A DNA stretch of 64,000 nucleotides from Ascarosepion bandense (Eukaryota > Mollusca > Cephalopoda > Sepiida > Sepiidae), in assembly GCA_037127315.1 (NCBI GenBank), contig JBBBDQ010000421.1, positions 3,082,501 through 3,146,500 of the forward strand. The letters run 5' to 3'. Each line of letters starts with the position of its first letter. Within the stretch, counting starts at the first letter, position 1. This document shows positions 30,986 through 41,534 of this stretch, one piece after another. Below the pieces are notes generated by a model. It worked only from the letters and a program-made list of their open reading frames with translations. It had not been told where the DNA came from and did not search any database. The translations under genes were made by a program, and so were the position numbers.

Positions 30986-33900
30986 ATGTCAATTAAGTTA
31001 GCCAGTATGAACGTGAAGGGCCTTAGGGATCGGAGTAAGGCGGCCCGCCTGCTTCCGGGACCTCTTGTCCTTCGGCGTGGATGTCGCCGCGATCCAAGAG
31101 ACTCACTTTGTTTGCAAGGTCGATGCTTGTGTGCTGTCTAACGACTTTGTCGTCTATTCAGCATATGGGAACCGGCTGGCCAGAGGAGTGTCTTTGCTGG
31201 TCAAGCGTACCCTGGACGCGAAGGTGGATCTTGTCCATGTCGGTGCCGAGGGCCGGCTGATCGTGGCCGATATTGCAGTGAAAAGCAATGCGTTTCGTCT
31301 GGTTGCGGTTTATGCGCCCAACGACCAGGAGGAGCGCGTCTCGTTTTTTCGGCGGTTGGAGCCCTTCCTGGTGGATTCCAAGCGACTCGTCTTAGTGGGG
31401 GACTGGAATGCCATCCTGAACCCCAAGTTGGATAGAGGGCGGGGAGCTAGAGGGAAGGAACGTGATCGTAGCTTGGTCGATCTCATCGAGGACTTCGGTC
31501 TAGTCGATAGATACCGGGCCGATCACAAGGGCGGGAGAATGTGGACGTGGGCTAATAGTTGGCCTTCTACCAAGGTGGCTAGCTACCTTGATAGAATGTT
31601 AGTTCGTGAAGCCGAACTAGATTTCTTAGATTGTCCCACGTTCCACTGGCTAGGTTACTCGGACCACAAACTCGTTTGTGCCCGGGTAAATTTAGAAAAT
31701 AGGGTTAGAATGGCTGGTTACTGGAAGTTCAACGTGTCCTTACTGGACAGGCGGGACTTCCGGCGCCAGCTAATTAACTTAGTGCAGCGGGCGTTAACTG
31801 GGGGAGTCATCGGGAATAAGTGGTGGGATAACCTTAAGGATAGTATTAGGTCTTTCACCACTCAGTTCAGCATTCGGCTCAAACTAGATAAGGCTGACAA
31901 GGTGAAGACACTTAGAGCTAACTACTCCCGGGCGGTGGCTGGTGGGGATCCCCTAGAGATAGCCATAGCTAAGGAGGCCGTGGACCGGTCGAATAGCGAT
32001 CGTTACATGGGCCAGGTAGTTAGACATAAGTTAAGCAAGATGTCTTCCGAAGCTGTGAATATGGGCGCAGAACTGCGCAAGGAAGAAATTCGCCGCGGAG
32101 GCGACCGGTACATTCGAGAGGTTCGCAACCCGGAGGGACACACTCTGCGGTCGACTGACGACATGTGCGAGGCGTTTCGGCGGCATTTCGAGATCCTGTT
32201 TACCAAGGAGCCCGGTCTCCGTGATGAGGAGTTTCGCAGCTATTTGGCTGACTTCCCCCGGCTTTTGCCGGCTGATGCAGCTAGCTGCGAGGGAGAGATT
32301 ACGGAGGGCGAAGTCTACGCGGCGCTGAAGAAGGTCGGCAGTGGCAAATCGCCGGGTCTCGATGGTTTGCCCTATGAATTGTACTTGAGGCTGTCGCACA
32401 TCTTTGTCCCGATTTTGACTGTCGTGTTCAACAACTGGTTCCGGCAGGGGTCCATCCCCAAACGGTTCACCAGGGGTGTGATCACGCTGTTGAGAAAAGG
32501 CAAGGGTGTGGGGAGGGAGCTAGAGGGTTACCGGCCCATAACTCTGCTAAACACAGAGTTAAAGATTTTGGCCAAGATCTTGCAAAATCGTTTGCAATTA
32601 GTTGCCGAGTCTCTGTTGGGACCTGAGCAGACTTGTGCTGTGAAGGGCCGAACAATTCAGAGCAACCTGCATCTGATACGCACGATCATAGAGGGGATAA
32701 AAGACGACGACGAAGCCGCGCTGATCCATTTAGATCAGTCCAAGGCATTTGATAGGGTTGACCATCGGTATCTGGCGGCTGTCCTGCAGGCAGCTGGATT
32801 CGAAACCAACTTCCGCCGCTGGATTAGCCTCCTGTATCAATCCCCGACGGCTGTGGTACAGGTGAACGGAAAGTTGTCGGGCGTTCTGGCGCTGTCTAGG
32901 TCGGTCCGACAGGGTTGTCCACTGTCGCCCCTACTTTATGCTTTGGCGTTGGAGCCCCTCCTTCGCCGGCTAAGGGACAGGGCGTGCAGTCCGGCCCTAC
33001 GTGGAATCGCTGTCCCTGGTGGTGCTCGAGCCAGGGTTTCCGCGTACGCCGATGACGTCACTACTTTCGTGTCCTCCCGCAGGGACATCGAGGTGGTACA
33101 GAAGGCGCTTGAACGGTACGAACAGGTGACAGGGGCCAAGATTAACCGCAACAAGTCGTCCGGCTTGCGGTTAGGCGCCTGGAAGGGTCTGACCCTCCCG
33201 GGGCCCTTCGACTGGACGGACGGCCCGGTCTGCATTCTTGGAGTGTGGTTCGGGCCCGACCTACAGTTGGAGAAAAATTGGTCTGAAGTACTGGCAAAGG
33301 TAGGCGCGTCGGCCAAGATTTGGCGCCGAAGGAGGTTGTCCTTAAAGGGTATGGCTGAGGCGTGTGCTACATACGTCTTTCCCATCATCCTTTACCAGTT
33401 GTCAGTACTTCCACTTTGTAAACGGCATAAGAAGGCGATCGAGCGTTTGCTATTCTCCATTTTATGGAGAGGACGCAAACACTATGTCGACAAACGTGTC
33501 TGTTACCAACGTCCGTGTCATGGGGGCCTGGGAATGCCATACCTGATGGGCCATAAGGTTGCGTCGAGGTTGGTTTTTCTCAGGCGAGCGATTTCCGAAG
33601 ACTCATTGCTTAGGGGGATAGTGAGGGACATGTTCCCTAGACTTACTATCACTCCCCCCATCTTGAGGCGGTGCCGTAAGCCTCGAGAGCGATCGAGTTT
33701 TCTCCTCGAATGTCTGGCGGCCCTGCGGGCCATTCCACGGTCCAGTGACCTTTCACGGCCTAGGAGAGTCTTCTATCGTGGGTTAGTGGAGGGCGTCGCA
33801 AAGGATTCACTACGTGATGTGCTGCGCTTGTCGGAGGACGAGTTTCGCTCGTTCTGGTCTTGGGCGCCAGGGAGTGATTATCTCAACAACTCTGAGTTTT

Positions 33901-34407
33901 CGCTCACCTGGCGATTAGCTCGGAATCGCTTGCCTCTCAATGACATGGCCTTCATATGGGGCCTGGCGGATTTGCCAGATTGTGAACGCTGCAACCTTGG
34001 CTTGGAAGAAACGGCTTCGCACGCCTTCTACCATTGTTCGCGGGTTCGCCCTCTATGGGACCGGGTCGGCGAGTTGACTGCTCGTATCGAGCCGCGAGAG
34101 CTTGTGCTCATTGATCGTGCATTCGCCTGTGATAATGTGTCGCCCCCGTTCTCTGGGATGAAGCGTATGGTGTTTCTGTCGCTGCTAGCCACGGCTCGAA
34201 TGGTGATTTGGACGACGCGAATTGGAGGAAGTCTTGCGAGGTCAGCGTCTTTCACATCAGGATCTGATCTGTTATTTTGAGCATCAGCTCAAAATAAAGA
34301 TTAGAACTGATTGGAAACGTTTGACTTCGACAGACTTTAGCAAAAGGTGGGTAAATGTGGCGAGCCTGGTTCGCTTGAACGGGGCTAATCTTGATTTTCT
34401 CTTTTAG
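30986..34407 (+). pseudogene. ORF2 (endonuclease-reverse transcriptase), copy 1, two frameshifts
   Basis: Identical in plan to the intact ORF2s. An extra C at 31,054-31,055 breaks the frame after about 23 codons, and an extra A at 34,220-34,221 shifts it again 60-odd codons before the end. Between them, 31,065-34,280 is open for 1,071 codons, and its protein agrees with copies 2-5 except for the shifted tail. The endonuclease motifs from QETHF onward, YADD and the C-terminal finger are all present. A protein this well preserved with just two single-base gains suggests either very recent damage or sequence error. Confidence 0.9.
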
Positions 34408-35105
34408 ATCTGCTGGTTACATCGGGGTGGATTCCTGTGGAACCCTCCCCTGGTTAAGCTAGTTCTCTCTTGTGTACCTAGTTAAAGTGAATGAATGTGT
34501 TCCTAGCCTGTACCCGGCTTTCTCTTTTGTTATGATCCATGTCGAGATTCCCAATCTCCCCAGTTTGTTTTGGTCTCCGTTTATCTCGGCTGGTTCAGCC
34601 TTTTATTGTCCCATTCCGCTAATTTTTTACCCCCCTCTCCACTCCCTTAGCGAGTGTGCTTCTTGATTTCGCCGGTTTGGCGGAATACAGCGGCCACTCT
34701 GTTTTCTGGGATGGACGGTTCTTACTAACATTGATTATTATTTTAGTTAAAAAATTTGTTGTATTTTTAGTTTATTTTTGAGTTCATCCCCCTCCCATCA
34801 TTTCATTTTTCATTAAATATTTTACATTATATTGTATATATTATATTGTATATAAATACATTTTTATTGTCATGGGTTAATTTCCCCACTTTTTAGGTGT
34901 CCCTTGTAAGTGTCTGGTATTGTGGTGTAAGAAGGATTGGGAGTAGATGGATGGGTTCTTTTGGTGACTGTGCAAATTGTAACGAGTGAATGGGTCGTGA
35001 TAGTGTTTAGCTAGGTATAGGATAGTTAAGTGAGAACCAACCTCTCCCCCTCCCCCTTTTAGGCCTTGTGCCATAATTTTTGTATTTCATGCAAAAATAA
35101 ATACA
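34408..35105 (+). other. 3' UTR of copy 1
   Basis: About 700 bases after the ORF2 stop. A T/C-rich first half is followed by TTACATTATATTGTATATATT repeats and a stretch common to all copies. It ends with a 10-bp hairpin (35,076-35,098, one G-U pair) and AATAAATACA. Short frames in it are not conserved coding sequence. Confidence 0.8.
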
Positions 35106-35122
35106 GCCCTGACGAGCCGTTG
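35106..35122 (+). repeat. Target-site copy 2 (junction of copies 1 and 2)
   Basis: GCCCTGACGAGCCGTTG, exact. Confidence 0.9.
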
Positions 35123-35313
35123 CTCGAAACAGAGTGCGCCTCGCATTTTTGTCTTTTCTTGACTTATTGCAATTTTGGATTTACGTGTTTTTGTTGCCCG
35201 AAGTTAATTGTGAGTACCTGTTTTTTTTGCTGTCTTTGTTTTGTCTTCGTCGCGCGTGGCGCTTTTTGAACTTTTGTTAAAATTTTGTTGTGTGAGGGGG
35301 GGCAAGTCAAGCT

Positions 35314-37173
35314 ATGGCTTTGTCTCCCCAGCCCTCAACTTCTGATGCCGTGCCCGCGGTGACTCCCTCACCGACGGTATGGGTAAAGGCACCAGTGAAA
35401 AAAGACCCAAATTATTACCTGCAAATGCAGGAGAAATATAAAGAATATATCAAAGACAATGAACTGTTAGCAATACCGGAAGTCGCCAACGTTATGGCAA
35501 AAAAGACAATCTCCCTGCTGACAGCAGATGAAAAAACAAAAAAATTTATTGCTGTCAGTAGGGAGAACATGGAAGAAGCATTAAAGGTGCTTAATATTAT
35601 CCCTTGTGTGTTAGCAAGGAGGTCCCGAGCGATGTGGGACATACTTCTGAGCTCGGAAGGAGAGGCGAAGGATCTGGCTGGAAGTGTAATGACAGCCAAG
35701 GGTATTCGGTTCCAGACCGAATACATGGGTACAAGAAGAACCAAGGTCACCATACATGGTGTGCCCGTGGAGGTGTCCGGTGATCACGTGGGTGCCTTTT
35801 TTGCGACTTTTGGAGCGGTGGAGGAGGTAGCACGTGTGAGGAGCAAGGCGGAGATAGCCACGGAGGATATTAATGTTTGCATTGTGTTAGACAGGGAAAA
35901 TTTCCTGAAGGTCCCGGATATTATTACATACAGTGGAAGGAGATTGTTTGTGGTGGTGGAGGGGAGGAAGCCGCATTGCTGGGCGTGTGGCGTGGCTGGT
36001 CACACGTTCAAGATGTGCCCTAAAAGAAACCCGGAAATGGCACCGGAAACACCGCCGGTGTCAAAACCACCAGTCACACAGGAGAAAAAGACGGACCCAA
36101 AAAGCGGTGAATGGACGGAGGTGGTCAGGAGGGGGAAGAAAGTTGCTTCCCCTCCTCCTCAACAGGAGAAATCACCATCCCCGGAAAAAAAGAAGCCACG
36201 AAAAGAGGCTAACCAACAGCAGCAACAACAAGAGAAGCAGGGGCAAAAACAGCAACAAAGAGAAACGCAGAGACTACAACAACAACAGCTACAAGAGCAA
36301 AAGCAGCAGCAGCGGGAGCAGCCGACGAAACAACAAGAAATGGAGGCGGAAATGCCTCCTCCACGCTCCTCTTCTTTGAAGAGAGGACGGGAGGAGGAGG
36401 AGGAAGTGTCCCTAAAGAAGGGGAAAAAAGAACTTTTCGCACGTGGAAGAGCAGAACAAGTCACGGTTGCTCCCAGGACCCAATCCGCCCCTACATCTCC
36501 AAATAGAACTGTTTTTGTTGAGGGGAGGAGTCAGTCCGCATCCCCGATAAGGCATATACCTTCTCCTTCCCCCAAACCACCCACACCCTCCTCCCAATCA
36601 GAACCTTCCTCCCCGAAATCTTATCATCCCTCCCCGAAACCCTCCCCGAATCCCGATAAATCCTCCCCAAAAGGCGAGAAACAAAGAAAAAATGTCTTTA
36701 TTTCAAAGGATATCTGCAAAGTGGACAGACAGGCCTTAGAGAGGGACCTTTCTTCTCAGAAGAAGGCCCTCCTAAGGCCTCTTTTCAAACTTAAAAATAT
36801 TGACGGAAAGTCCATCGAGGACCCTGCCAATTTCCCGGGCGCCCCCGGAGTACTGACTTTGATCAGAAACACCGGGGGATGTAAAACAAAAGCCTGGGAA
36901 TTTGTGCAGGGGGCCGTTGAGGCTTTCCCGACCATAAAAATGGCCCAAACGGGCACAAAATATCTTCAAAGGCTTTCGCATTTTTGTGCCGGGAGGGTCC
37001 CCGTCATCCTCCACCCATCTTTATACAGGGCTGTAAAACTTACTTTTCCCACGGACGTCGGCGGCATTGTCCAGGACGGACGAATTACGTCCGATATTGG
37101 CACAGGCAACCTTGGACAATCCGTCGGGGTCCCTACTCCCATTGATTTTCGCTCCGTATGTGACCAGAAGTAA
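35314..37173 (+). CDS. LINE ORF1: RNA-binding zinc-knuckle protein, copy 2 (619 aa)
   Basis: Intact. Residues 1-30 are a low-complexity S/P leader. Residues about 35-140 are a helical, charged segment (SRENMEEALK, VLARRSRAMWD). Residues about 143-220 look like an RRM fold (TKVTIHGVPVEV.. DRENFLKVP). The CCHC knuckle uses C222, C225, H230 and C235. A Q-rich segment covers about 300-340, a basic KKGKKE patch follows, then repeated SPK/HPSP/KPSP motifs, and finally a conserved domain of about 150 residues from DICKVDRQALERD to the stop. This copy differs most from copies 3-5 in the RRM-knuckle region (EVSGDH, RSKAEIATEDI, CPKRNPEMAPE). Expected role: chaperone and coat of the element RNA. Confidence 0.9.
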   Translation: MALSPQPSTSDAVPAVTPSPTVWVKAPVKKDPNYYLQMQEKYKEYIKDNELLAIPEVANVMAKKTISLLTADEKTKKFIAVSRENMEEALKVLNIIPCVLARRSRAMWDILLSSEGEAKDLAGSVMTAKGIRFQTEYMGTRRTKVTIHGVPVEVSGDHVGAFFATFGAVEEVARVRSKAEIATEDINVCIVLDRENFLKVPDIITYSGRRLFVVVEGRKPHCWACGVAGHTFKMCPKRNPEMAPETPPVSKPPVTQEKKTDPKSGEWTEVVRRGKKVASPPPQQEKSPSPEKKKPRKEANQQQQQQEKQGQKQQQRETQRLQQQQLQEQKQQQREQPTKQQEMEAEMPPPRSSSLKRGREEEEEVSLKKGKKELFARGRAEQVTVAPRTQSAPTSPNRTVFVEGRSQSASPIRHIPSPSPKPPTPSSQSEPSSPKSYHPSPKPSPNPDKSSPKGEKQRKNVFISKDICKVDRQALERDLSSQKKALLRPLFKLKNIDGKSIEDPANFPGAPGVLTLIRNTGGCKTKAWEFVQGAVEAFPTIKMAQTGTKYLQRLSHFCAGRVPVILHPSLYRAVKLTFPTDVGGIVQDGRITSDIGTGNLGQSVGVPTPIDFRSVCDQK

Positions 37174-37200
37174 TTTTCTGCTTTCTCTTTACAGGTCTAA
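37174..37200 (+). promoter_or_regulatory. ORF1-ORF2 spacer with acceptor-like tract, copy 2
   Basis: 27 bases: TTTTCTGCTTTCTCTTTACAG then GTCTAA before ATGATG. CAG ends at 37,194. As the spacer is 27 nt here, ORF2 is in frame with ORF1 but two stops (TAA) intervene. Confidence 0.5.
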
Positions 37201-40200
37201 ATGATGTCAATTAAGTTAGCCAGTATGAACGTGAAGGGCCTTAGGGATCGGAGTAAGGCTGCCCGCCTGCTTCGGGACCTCTTGTCCTTCGGCGTGGATG
37301 TCGCCGCGATCCAAGAGACTCACTTTGTTTGCAAGGTCGATGCTTGTGTGCTGTCTAACGACTTTGTCGTCTATTCAGCATATGGGAACCGGCTGGCCAG
37401 AGGAGTGTCTTTGCTGGTCAAGCGTACCCTGGACGCGAAGGTGGATCTTGTCCATGTCGGTGCCGAGGGCCGGCTGATCGTGGCCGATATTGCAGTGAAA
37501 AGCAATGCGTTTCGTCTGGTTGCGGTTTATGCGCCCAACGACCAGGAGGAGCGCGTCTCGTTTTTTCGGCGGTTGGAGCCCTTCCTGGTGGATTCCAAGC
37601 GACTCGTCTTAGTGGGGGACTGGAATGCCATCCTGGACCCCAAGTTGGATAGAGGGCGGGGAGCTAGAGGGAAGGAACGTGATCGTAGCTTGGTCGATCT
37701 CATCGAGGACTTCGGTCTAGTCGATAGATACCGGGCCGATCACAAGGGCGGGAGAATGTGGACGTGGGCTAATAGTTGGCCTTCTACCAAGGTGGCTAGC
37801 TACCTTGATAGAATGTTAGTTCGTGAAGCCGAACTAGATTTCTTAGATTGTCCCACGTTCCACTGGCTAGGTTACTCGGACCACAAACTCGTTTGTGCCC
37901 GGGTAAATTTAGAAAATAGGGTTAGAATGGCTGGTTACTGGAAGTTCAACGTGTCCTTACTGGACAGGCGGGACTTCCGGCGCCAGCTAATTAACTTAGT
38001 GCAGCGGGCGTTAACTGGGGGAGTCATCGGGAATAAGTGGTGGGATAACCTTAAGGATAGTATTAGGTCTTTCACCACTCAGTTCAGCATTCGGCTCAAA
38101 CTAGATAAGGCTGACAAGGTGAAGACACTTAGAGCTAACTACTCCCGGGCGGTGGCTGGTGGGGATCCCCTAGAGATAGCCATAGCTAAGGAGGCCGTGG
38201 ACCGGTCGAATAGCGATCGTTACATGGGCCAGGTAGTTAGACATAAGTTAAGCAAGATGTCTTCCGAAGCTGTGAATATGGGCGCAGAACTGCGCAAGGA
38301 AGAAATTCGCCGCGGAGGCGACCGGTACATTCGAGAGGTTCGCAACCCGGAGGGACACACTCTGCGGTCGACTGACGACATGTGCGAGGCGTTTCGGCGG
38401 CATTTCGAGATCCTGTTTACCAAGGAGCCCGGTCTCCGTGATGAGGAGTTTCGCAGCTATTTGGCTGACTTCCCCCGGCTTTTGCCGGCTGATGCAGCTA
38501 GCTGCGAGGGAGAGATTACGGAGGGCGAAGTCTACGCGGCGCTGAAGAAGGTCGGCAGTGGCAAATCGCCGGGTCTCGATGGTTTGCCCTATGAATTGTA
38601 CTTGAGGCTGTCGCACATCTTTGTCCCGATTTTGACTGTCGTGTTCAACAACTGGTTCCGGCAGGGGTCCATCCCCAAACGGTTCACCAGGGGTGTGATC
38701 ACGCTGTTGAGAAAAGGCAAGGGTGTGGGGAGGGAGCTAGAGGGTTACCGGCCCATAACTCTGCTAAACACAGAGTTAAAGATTTTGGCCAAGATCTTGC
38801 AAAATCGTTTGCAATTAGTTGCCGAGTCTCTGTTGGGACCTGAGCAGACTTGTGCTGTGAAGGGCCGAACAATTCAGAGCAACCTGCATCTGATACGCAC
38901 GATCATAGAGGGGATAAAAGACGACGACGAAGCCGCGCTGATCCATTTAGATCAGTCCAAGGCATTTGATAGGGTTGACCATCGGTATCTGGCGGCTGTC
39001 CTGCAGGCAGCTGGATTCGAAACCAACTTCCGCCGCTGGATTAGCCTCCTGTATCAATCCCCGACGGCTGTGGTACAGGTGAACGGAAAGTTGTCGGGCG
39101 TTCTGGCGCTGTCTAGGTCGGTCCGACAGGGTTGTCCACTGTCGCCCCTACTTTATGCTTTGGCGTTGGAGCCCCTCCTTCGCCGGCTAAGGGACAGGGC
39201 GTGCAGTCCGGCCCTACGTGGAATCGCTGTCCCTGGTGGTGCTCGAGCCAGGGTTTCCGCGTACGCCGATGACGTCACTACTTTCGTGTCCTCCCGCAGG
39301 GACATCGAGGTGGTACAGAAGGCGCTTGAACGGTACGAACAGGTGACAGGGGCCAAGATTAACCGCAACAAGTCGTCCGGCTTGCGGTTAGGCGCCTGGA
39401 AGGGTCTGACCCTCCCGGGGCCCTTCGACTGGACGGACGGCCCGGTCTGCATTCTTGGAGTGTGGTTCGGGCCCGACCTACAGTTGGAGAAAAATTGGTC
39501 TGAAGTACTGGCAAAGGTAGGCGCGTCGGCCAAGATTTGGCGCCGAAGGAGGTTGTCCTTAAAGGGTATGGCTGAGGCGTGTGCTACATACGTCTTTCCC
39601 ATCATCCTTTACCAGTTGTCAGTACTTCCACTTTGTAAACGGCATAAGAAGGCGATCGAGCGTTTGCTATTCTCCATTTTATGGAGAGGACGCAAACACT
39701 ATGTCGACAAACGTGTCTGTTACCAACGTCCGTGTCATGGGGGCCTGGGAATGCCATACCTGATGGGCCATAAGGTTGCGTCGAGGTTGGTTTTTCTCAG
39801 GCGAGCGATTTCCGAAGACTCATTGCTTAGGGGGATAGTGAGGGACATGTTCCCTAGACTTACTATCACTCCCCCCATCTTGAGGCGGTGCCGTAAGCCT
39901 CGAGAGCGATCGAGTTTTCTCCTCGAATGTCTGGCGGCCCTGCGGGCCATTCCACGGTCCAGTGACCTTTCACGGCCTAGGAGAGTCTTCTATCGTGGGT
40001 TAGTGGAGGGCGTCGCAAAGGATTCACTACGTGATGTGCTGCGCTTGTCGGAGGACGAGTTTCGCTCGTTCTGGTCTTGGGCGCCAGGGAGTGATTATCT
40101 CAACAACTCTGAGTTTTCGCTCACCTGGCGATTAGCTCGGAATCGCTTGCCTCTCAATGACATGGCCTTCATATGGGGCCTGGCGGATTTGCCAGATTGT

Positions 40201-40623
40201 GAACGCTGCAACCTTGGCTTGGAAGAAACGGCTTCGCACGCCTTCTACCATTGTTCGCGGGTTCGCCCTCTATGGGACCGGGTCGGCGAGTTGACTGCTC
40301 GTATCGAGCCGCGAGAGCTTGTGCTCATTGATCGTGCATTCGCCTGTGATAATGTGTCGCCCCCGTTCTCTGGGATGAAGCGTATGGTGTTTCTGTCGCT
40401 GCTAGCCACGGCTCGAATGGTGATTTGGACGACGCGATTGGAGGAAGTCTTGCGAGGTCAGCGTCTTTCACATCAGGATCTGATCTGTTATTTTGAGCAT
40501 CAGCTCAAAATAAAGATTAGAACTGATTGGAAACGTTTGACTTCGACAGACTTTAGCAAAAGGTGGGTAAATGTGGCGAGCCTGGTTCGTTTGAACGGGG
40601 CTAATCTTGATTTTCTCTTTTAG
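37201..40623 (+). CDS. LINE ORF2: endonuclease-reverse transcriptase, copy 2 (1140 aa)
   Basis: Intact and one residue away from the copy 5 protein (D146 where the others have N, just after the GDWNAIL motif). All catalytic positions described for copy 5 are present. Motif positions were counted on this copy: YADD codons start at 39,262, the motif-A aspartate is at 38,950 and the first cysteine of the C-terminal finger is at 40,198. The near-identity to copies 3-5, against a clearly different ORF1 in the same unit, is unusual. Confidence 0.95.
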   Translation: MMSIKLASMNVKGLRDRSKAARLLRDLLSFGVDVAAIQETHFVCKVDACVLSNDFVVYSAYGNRLARGVSLLVKRTLDAKVDLVHVGAEGRLIVADIAVKSNAFRLVAVYAPNDQEERVSFFRRLEPFLVDSKRLVLVGDWNAILDPKLDRGRGARGKERDRSLVDLIEDFGLVDRYRADHKGGRMWTWANSWPSTKVASYLDRMLVREAELDFLDCPTFHWLGYSDHKLVCARVNLENRVRMAGYWKFNVSLLDRRDFRRQLINLVQRALTGGVIGNKWWDNLKDSIRSFTTQFSIRLKLDKADKVKTLRANYSRAVAGGDPLEIAIAKEAVDRSNSDRYMGQVVRHKLSKMSSEAVNMGAELRKEEIRRGGDRYIREVRNPEGHTLRSTDDMCEAFRRHFEILFTKEPGLRDEEFRSYLADFPRLLPADAASCEGEITEGEVYAALKKVGSGKSPGLDGLPYELYLRLSHIFVPILTVVFNNWFRQGSIPKRFTRGVITLLRKGKGVGRELEGYRPITLLNTELKILAKILQNRLQLVAESLLGPEQTCAVKGRTIQSNLHLIRTIIEGIKDDDEAALIHLDQSKAFDRVDHRYLAAVLQAAGFETNFRRWISLLYQSPTAVVQVNGKLSGVLALSRSVRQGCPLSPLLYALALEPLLRRLRDRACSPALRGIAVPGGARARVSAYADDVTTFVSSRRDIEVVQKALERYEQVTGAKINRNKSSGLRLGAWKGLTLPGPFDWTDGPVCILGVWFGPDLQLEKNWSEVLAKVGASAKIWRRRRLSLKGMAEACATYVFPIILYQLSVLPLCKRHKKAIERLLFSILWRGRKHYVDKRVCYQRPCHGGLGMPYLMGHKVASRLVFLRRAISEDSLLRGIVRDMFPRLTITPPILRRCRKPRERSSFLLECLAALRAIPRSSDLSRPRRVFYRGLVEGVAKDSLRDVLRLSEDEFRSFWSWAPGSDYLNNSEFSLTWRLARNRLPLNDMAFIWGLADLPDCERCNLGLEETASHAFYHCSRVRPLWDRVGELTARIEPRELVLIDRAFACDNVSPPFSGMKRMVFLSLLATARMVIWTTRLEEVLRGQRLSHQDLICYFEHQLKIKIRTDWKRLTSTDFSKRWVNVASLVRLNGANLDFLF

Positions 40624-41315
40624 ATCTGCTGGTTACATCGGGGTGGATTCCTCTGGAACCCTCCCCTGGTTAAGCTAGTTCTCTCTTGTGTACCTAGTTA
40701 AAGTGAATGAATGTGTTCCTAGCCTGTACCCGGCTTTCTCTTTTGTTATAATCCATGCCGAGATTCCCAACCTCCCCAGTTTGTTTTGGTCTCTTTTTAT
40801 CTCGGCTGGTTCAGCCTTTTATTGTCCCTTTCCGCTAATTTTTTACCCCCCTCCCCACTCCCTTAGCGAGTGTGCTTCTTGATTTCGCCATTGGGCGGAA
40901 TACAGCGGCCACTCTTTTTTCTGGGATGGTCGGTTCTTACTAACATTGATTATTATTTTAGTTCAAAATTTGTTGTATTTTTAGTTTATTTTTGGGTTCA
41001 TCCCCCTCCCATCATTTCATTTTCATTAAATATTTTACATTATATTGTATATATTATATTGTACATAAATACATTTTTATTGTCACGGGTTAATTTCCCC
41101 ACTTTTTAGGTGTCCCTTGTAAGTTTCTGGCATTGTGGTGTACGAAGGATTGGGAGTAGATGGATGGGTTCTTTTGGTGACTGTGCAAATTGTAACGAGT
41201 GAATGGGTCGTGATAGTGTTTAGCTAGGTATAGGATAGTTAAGTGAGAACCAACCTCTCCCCCTCCCCTTTTAGGCCTTGTGCCATAATTTTGTAAATTT
41301 TACAAAATAAATAGT
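40624..41315 (+). other. 3' UTR of copy 2
   Basis: Nearly identical to the 3' UTRs of copies 3-5, and clearly different from copy 1 (for example CCATGCCGAGATTCCCAACC against CCATGTCGAGATTCCCAATC). Ends with the 21-nt hairpin 41,288-41,308 and AATAAATAGT. Confidence 0.8.
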
Positions 41316-41332
41316 GCCCTGACGAGCCGTTG
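41316..41332 (+). repeat. Target-site copy 3 (junction of copies 2 and 3)
   Basis: GCCCTGACGAGCCGTTG, exact. Confidence 0.9.
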
Positions 41333-41534
41333 CTCGAAACAGAGTGCGCCTCGCCGCCGTTTTTGATTTCTTAAAAAAAAAAAAATTGGATTACTGTACG
41401 TTTTTTCTGTTACACGGAGTTTTTGTGAGTACCTGTTTTGTACCTTGTTTTGTTCTGTCTTTGTTGCGCGTGGCGCTTTGGTGAACTTTTTTGTAAAAAC
41501 TTTTTGTGTTTGTGAGGGGGGGGCAAGCCAAGCT

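Larger units (their letters stand above)
28907..35105 (+). mobile_element. Target-specific LINE (L1/Tx1-like), copy 1
   Basis: Full-length first unit of the array (6.2 kb): 5' UTR, ORF1, ORF2, 3' UTR. Its 3' UTR differs from copies 2-5 by scattered substitutions, and its terminal hairpin is a longer variant (35,076-35,098), so it is not a simple duplicate of its neighbours. It carries many one-base insertions, listed under its ORFs, that break both proteins. Bounded by target copies at 28,890-28,906 and 35,106-35,122. Confidence 0.9.
35123..41315 (+). mobile_element. Target-specific LINE (L1/Tx1-like), copy 2
   Basis: Complete unit of 6.19 kb with both ORFs open. The 5' UTR (35,123-35,313) begins CTCGAAACAGAGTGCGCCTC and contains the donor-like GTGAGTAC at 35,210. 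The 3' hairpin is at 41,288-41,308. ORF1 and ORF2 are in the same frame but separated by two stop codons. Confidence 0.93.

Noticed and set aside
37174..37200. ORF1-ORF2 read-through or programmed frameshift
   Set aside because: The spacer differs by one base between copies (27 and 26 nt), there are two stops in the in-frame cases, and no slippery heptamer is seen.
38220..39605. Minus-strand open frames (67, 122 and 150 codons) repeated inside every ORF2
   Set aside because: They are shadows of the GC-rich ORF2 coding strand and are conserved only because ORF2 is conserved.
41445..41534. Longer N-terminus for copy 3 ORF1
   Set aside because: The extra 30 codons fall in the 5' UTR, and the other copies have stops or different sequence there. 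The aligned ATG at 41,535 is better.
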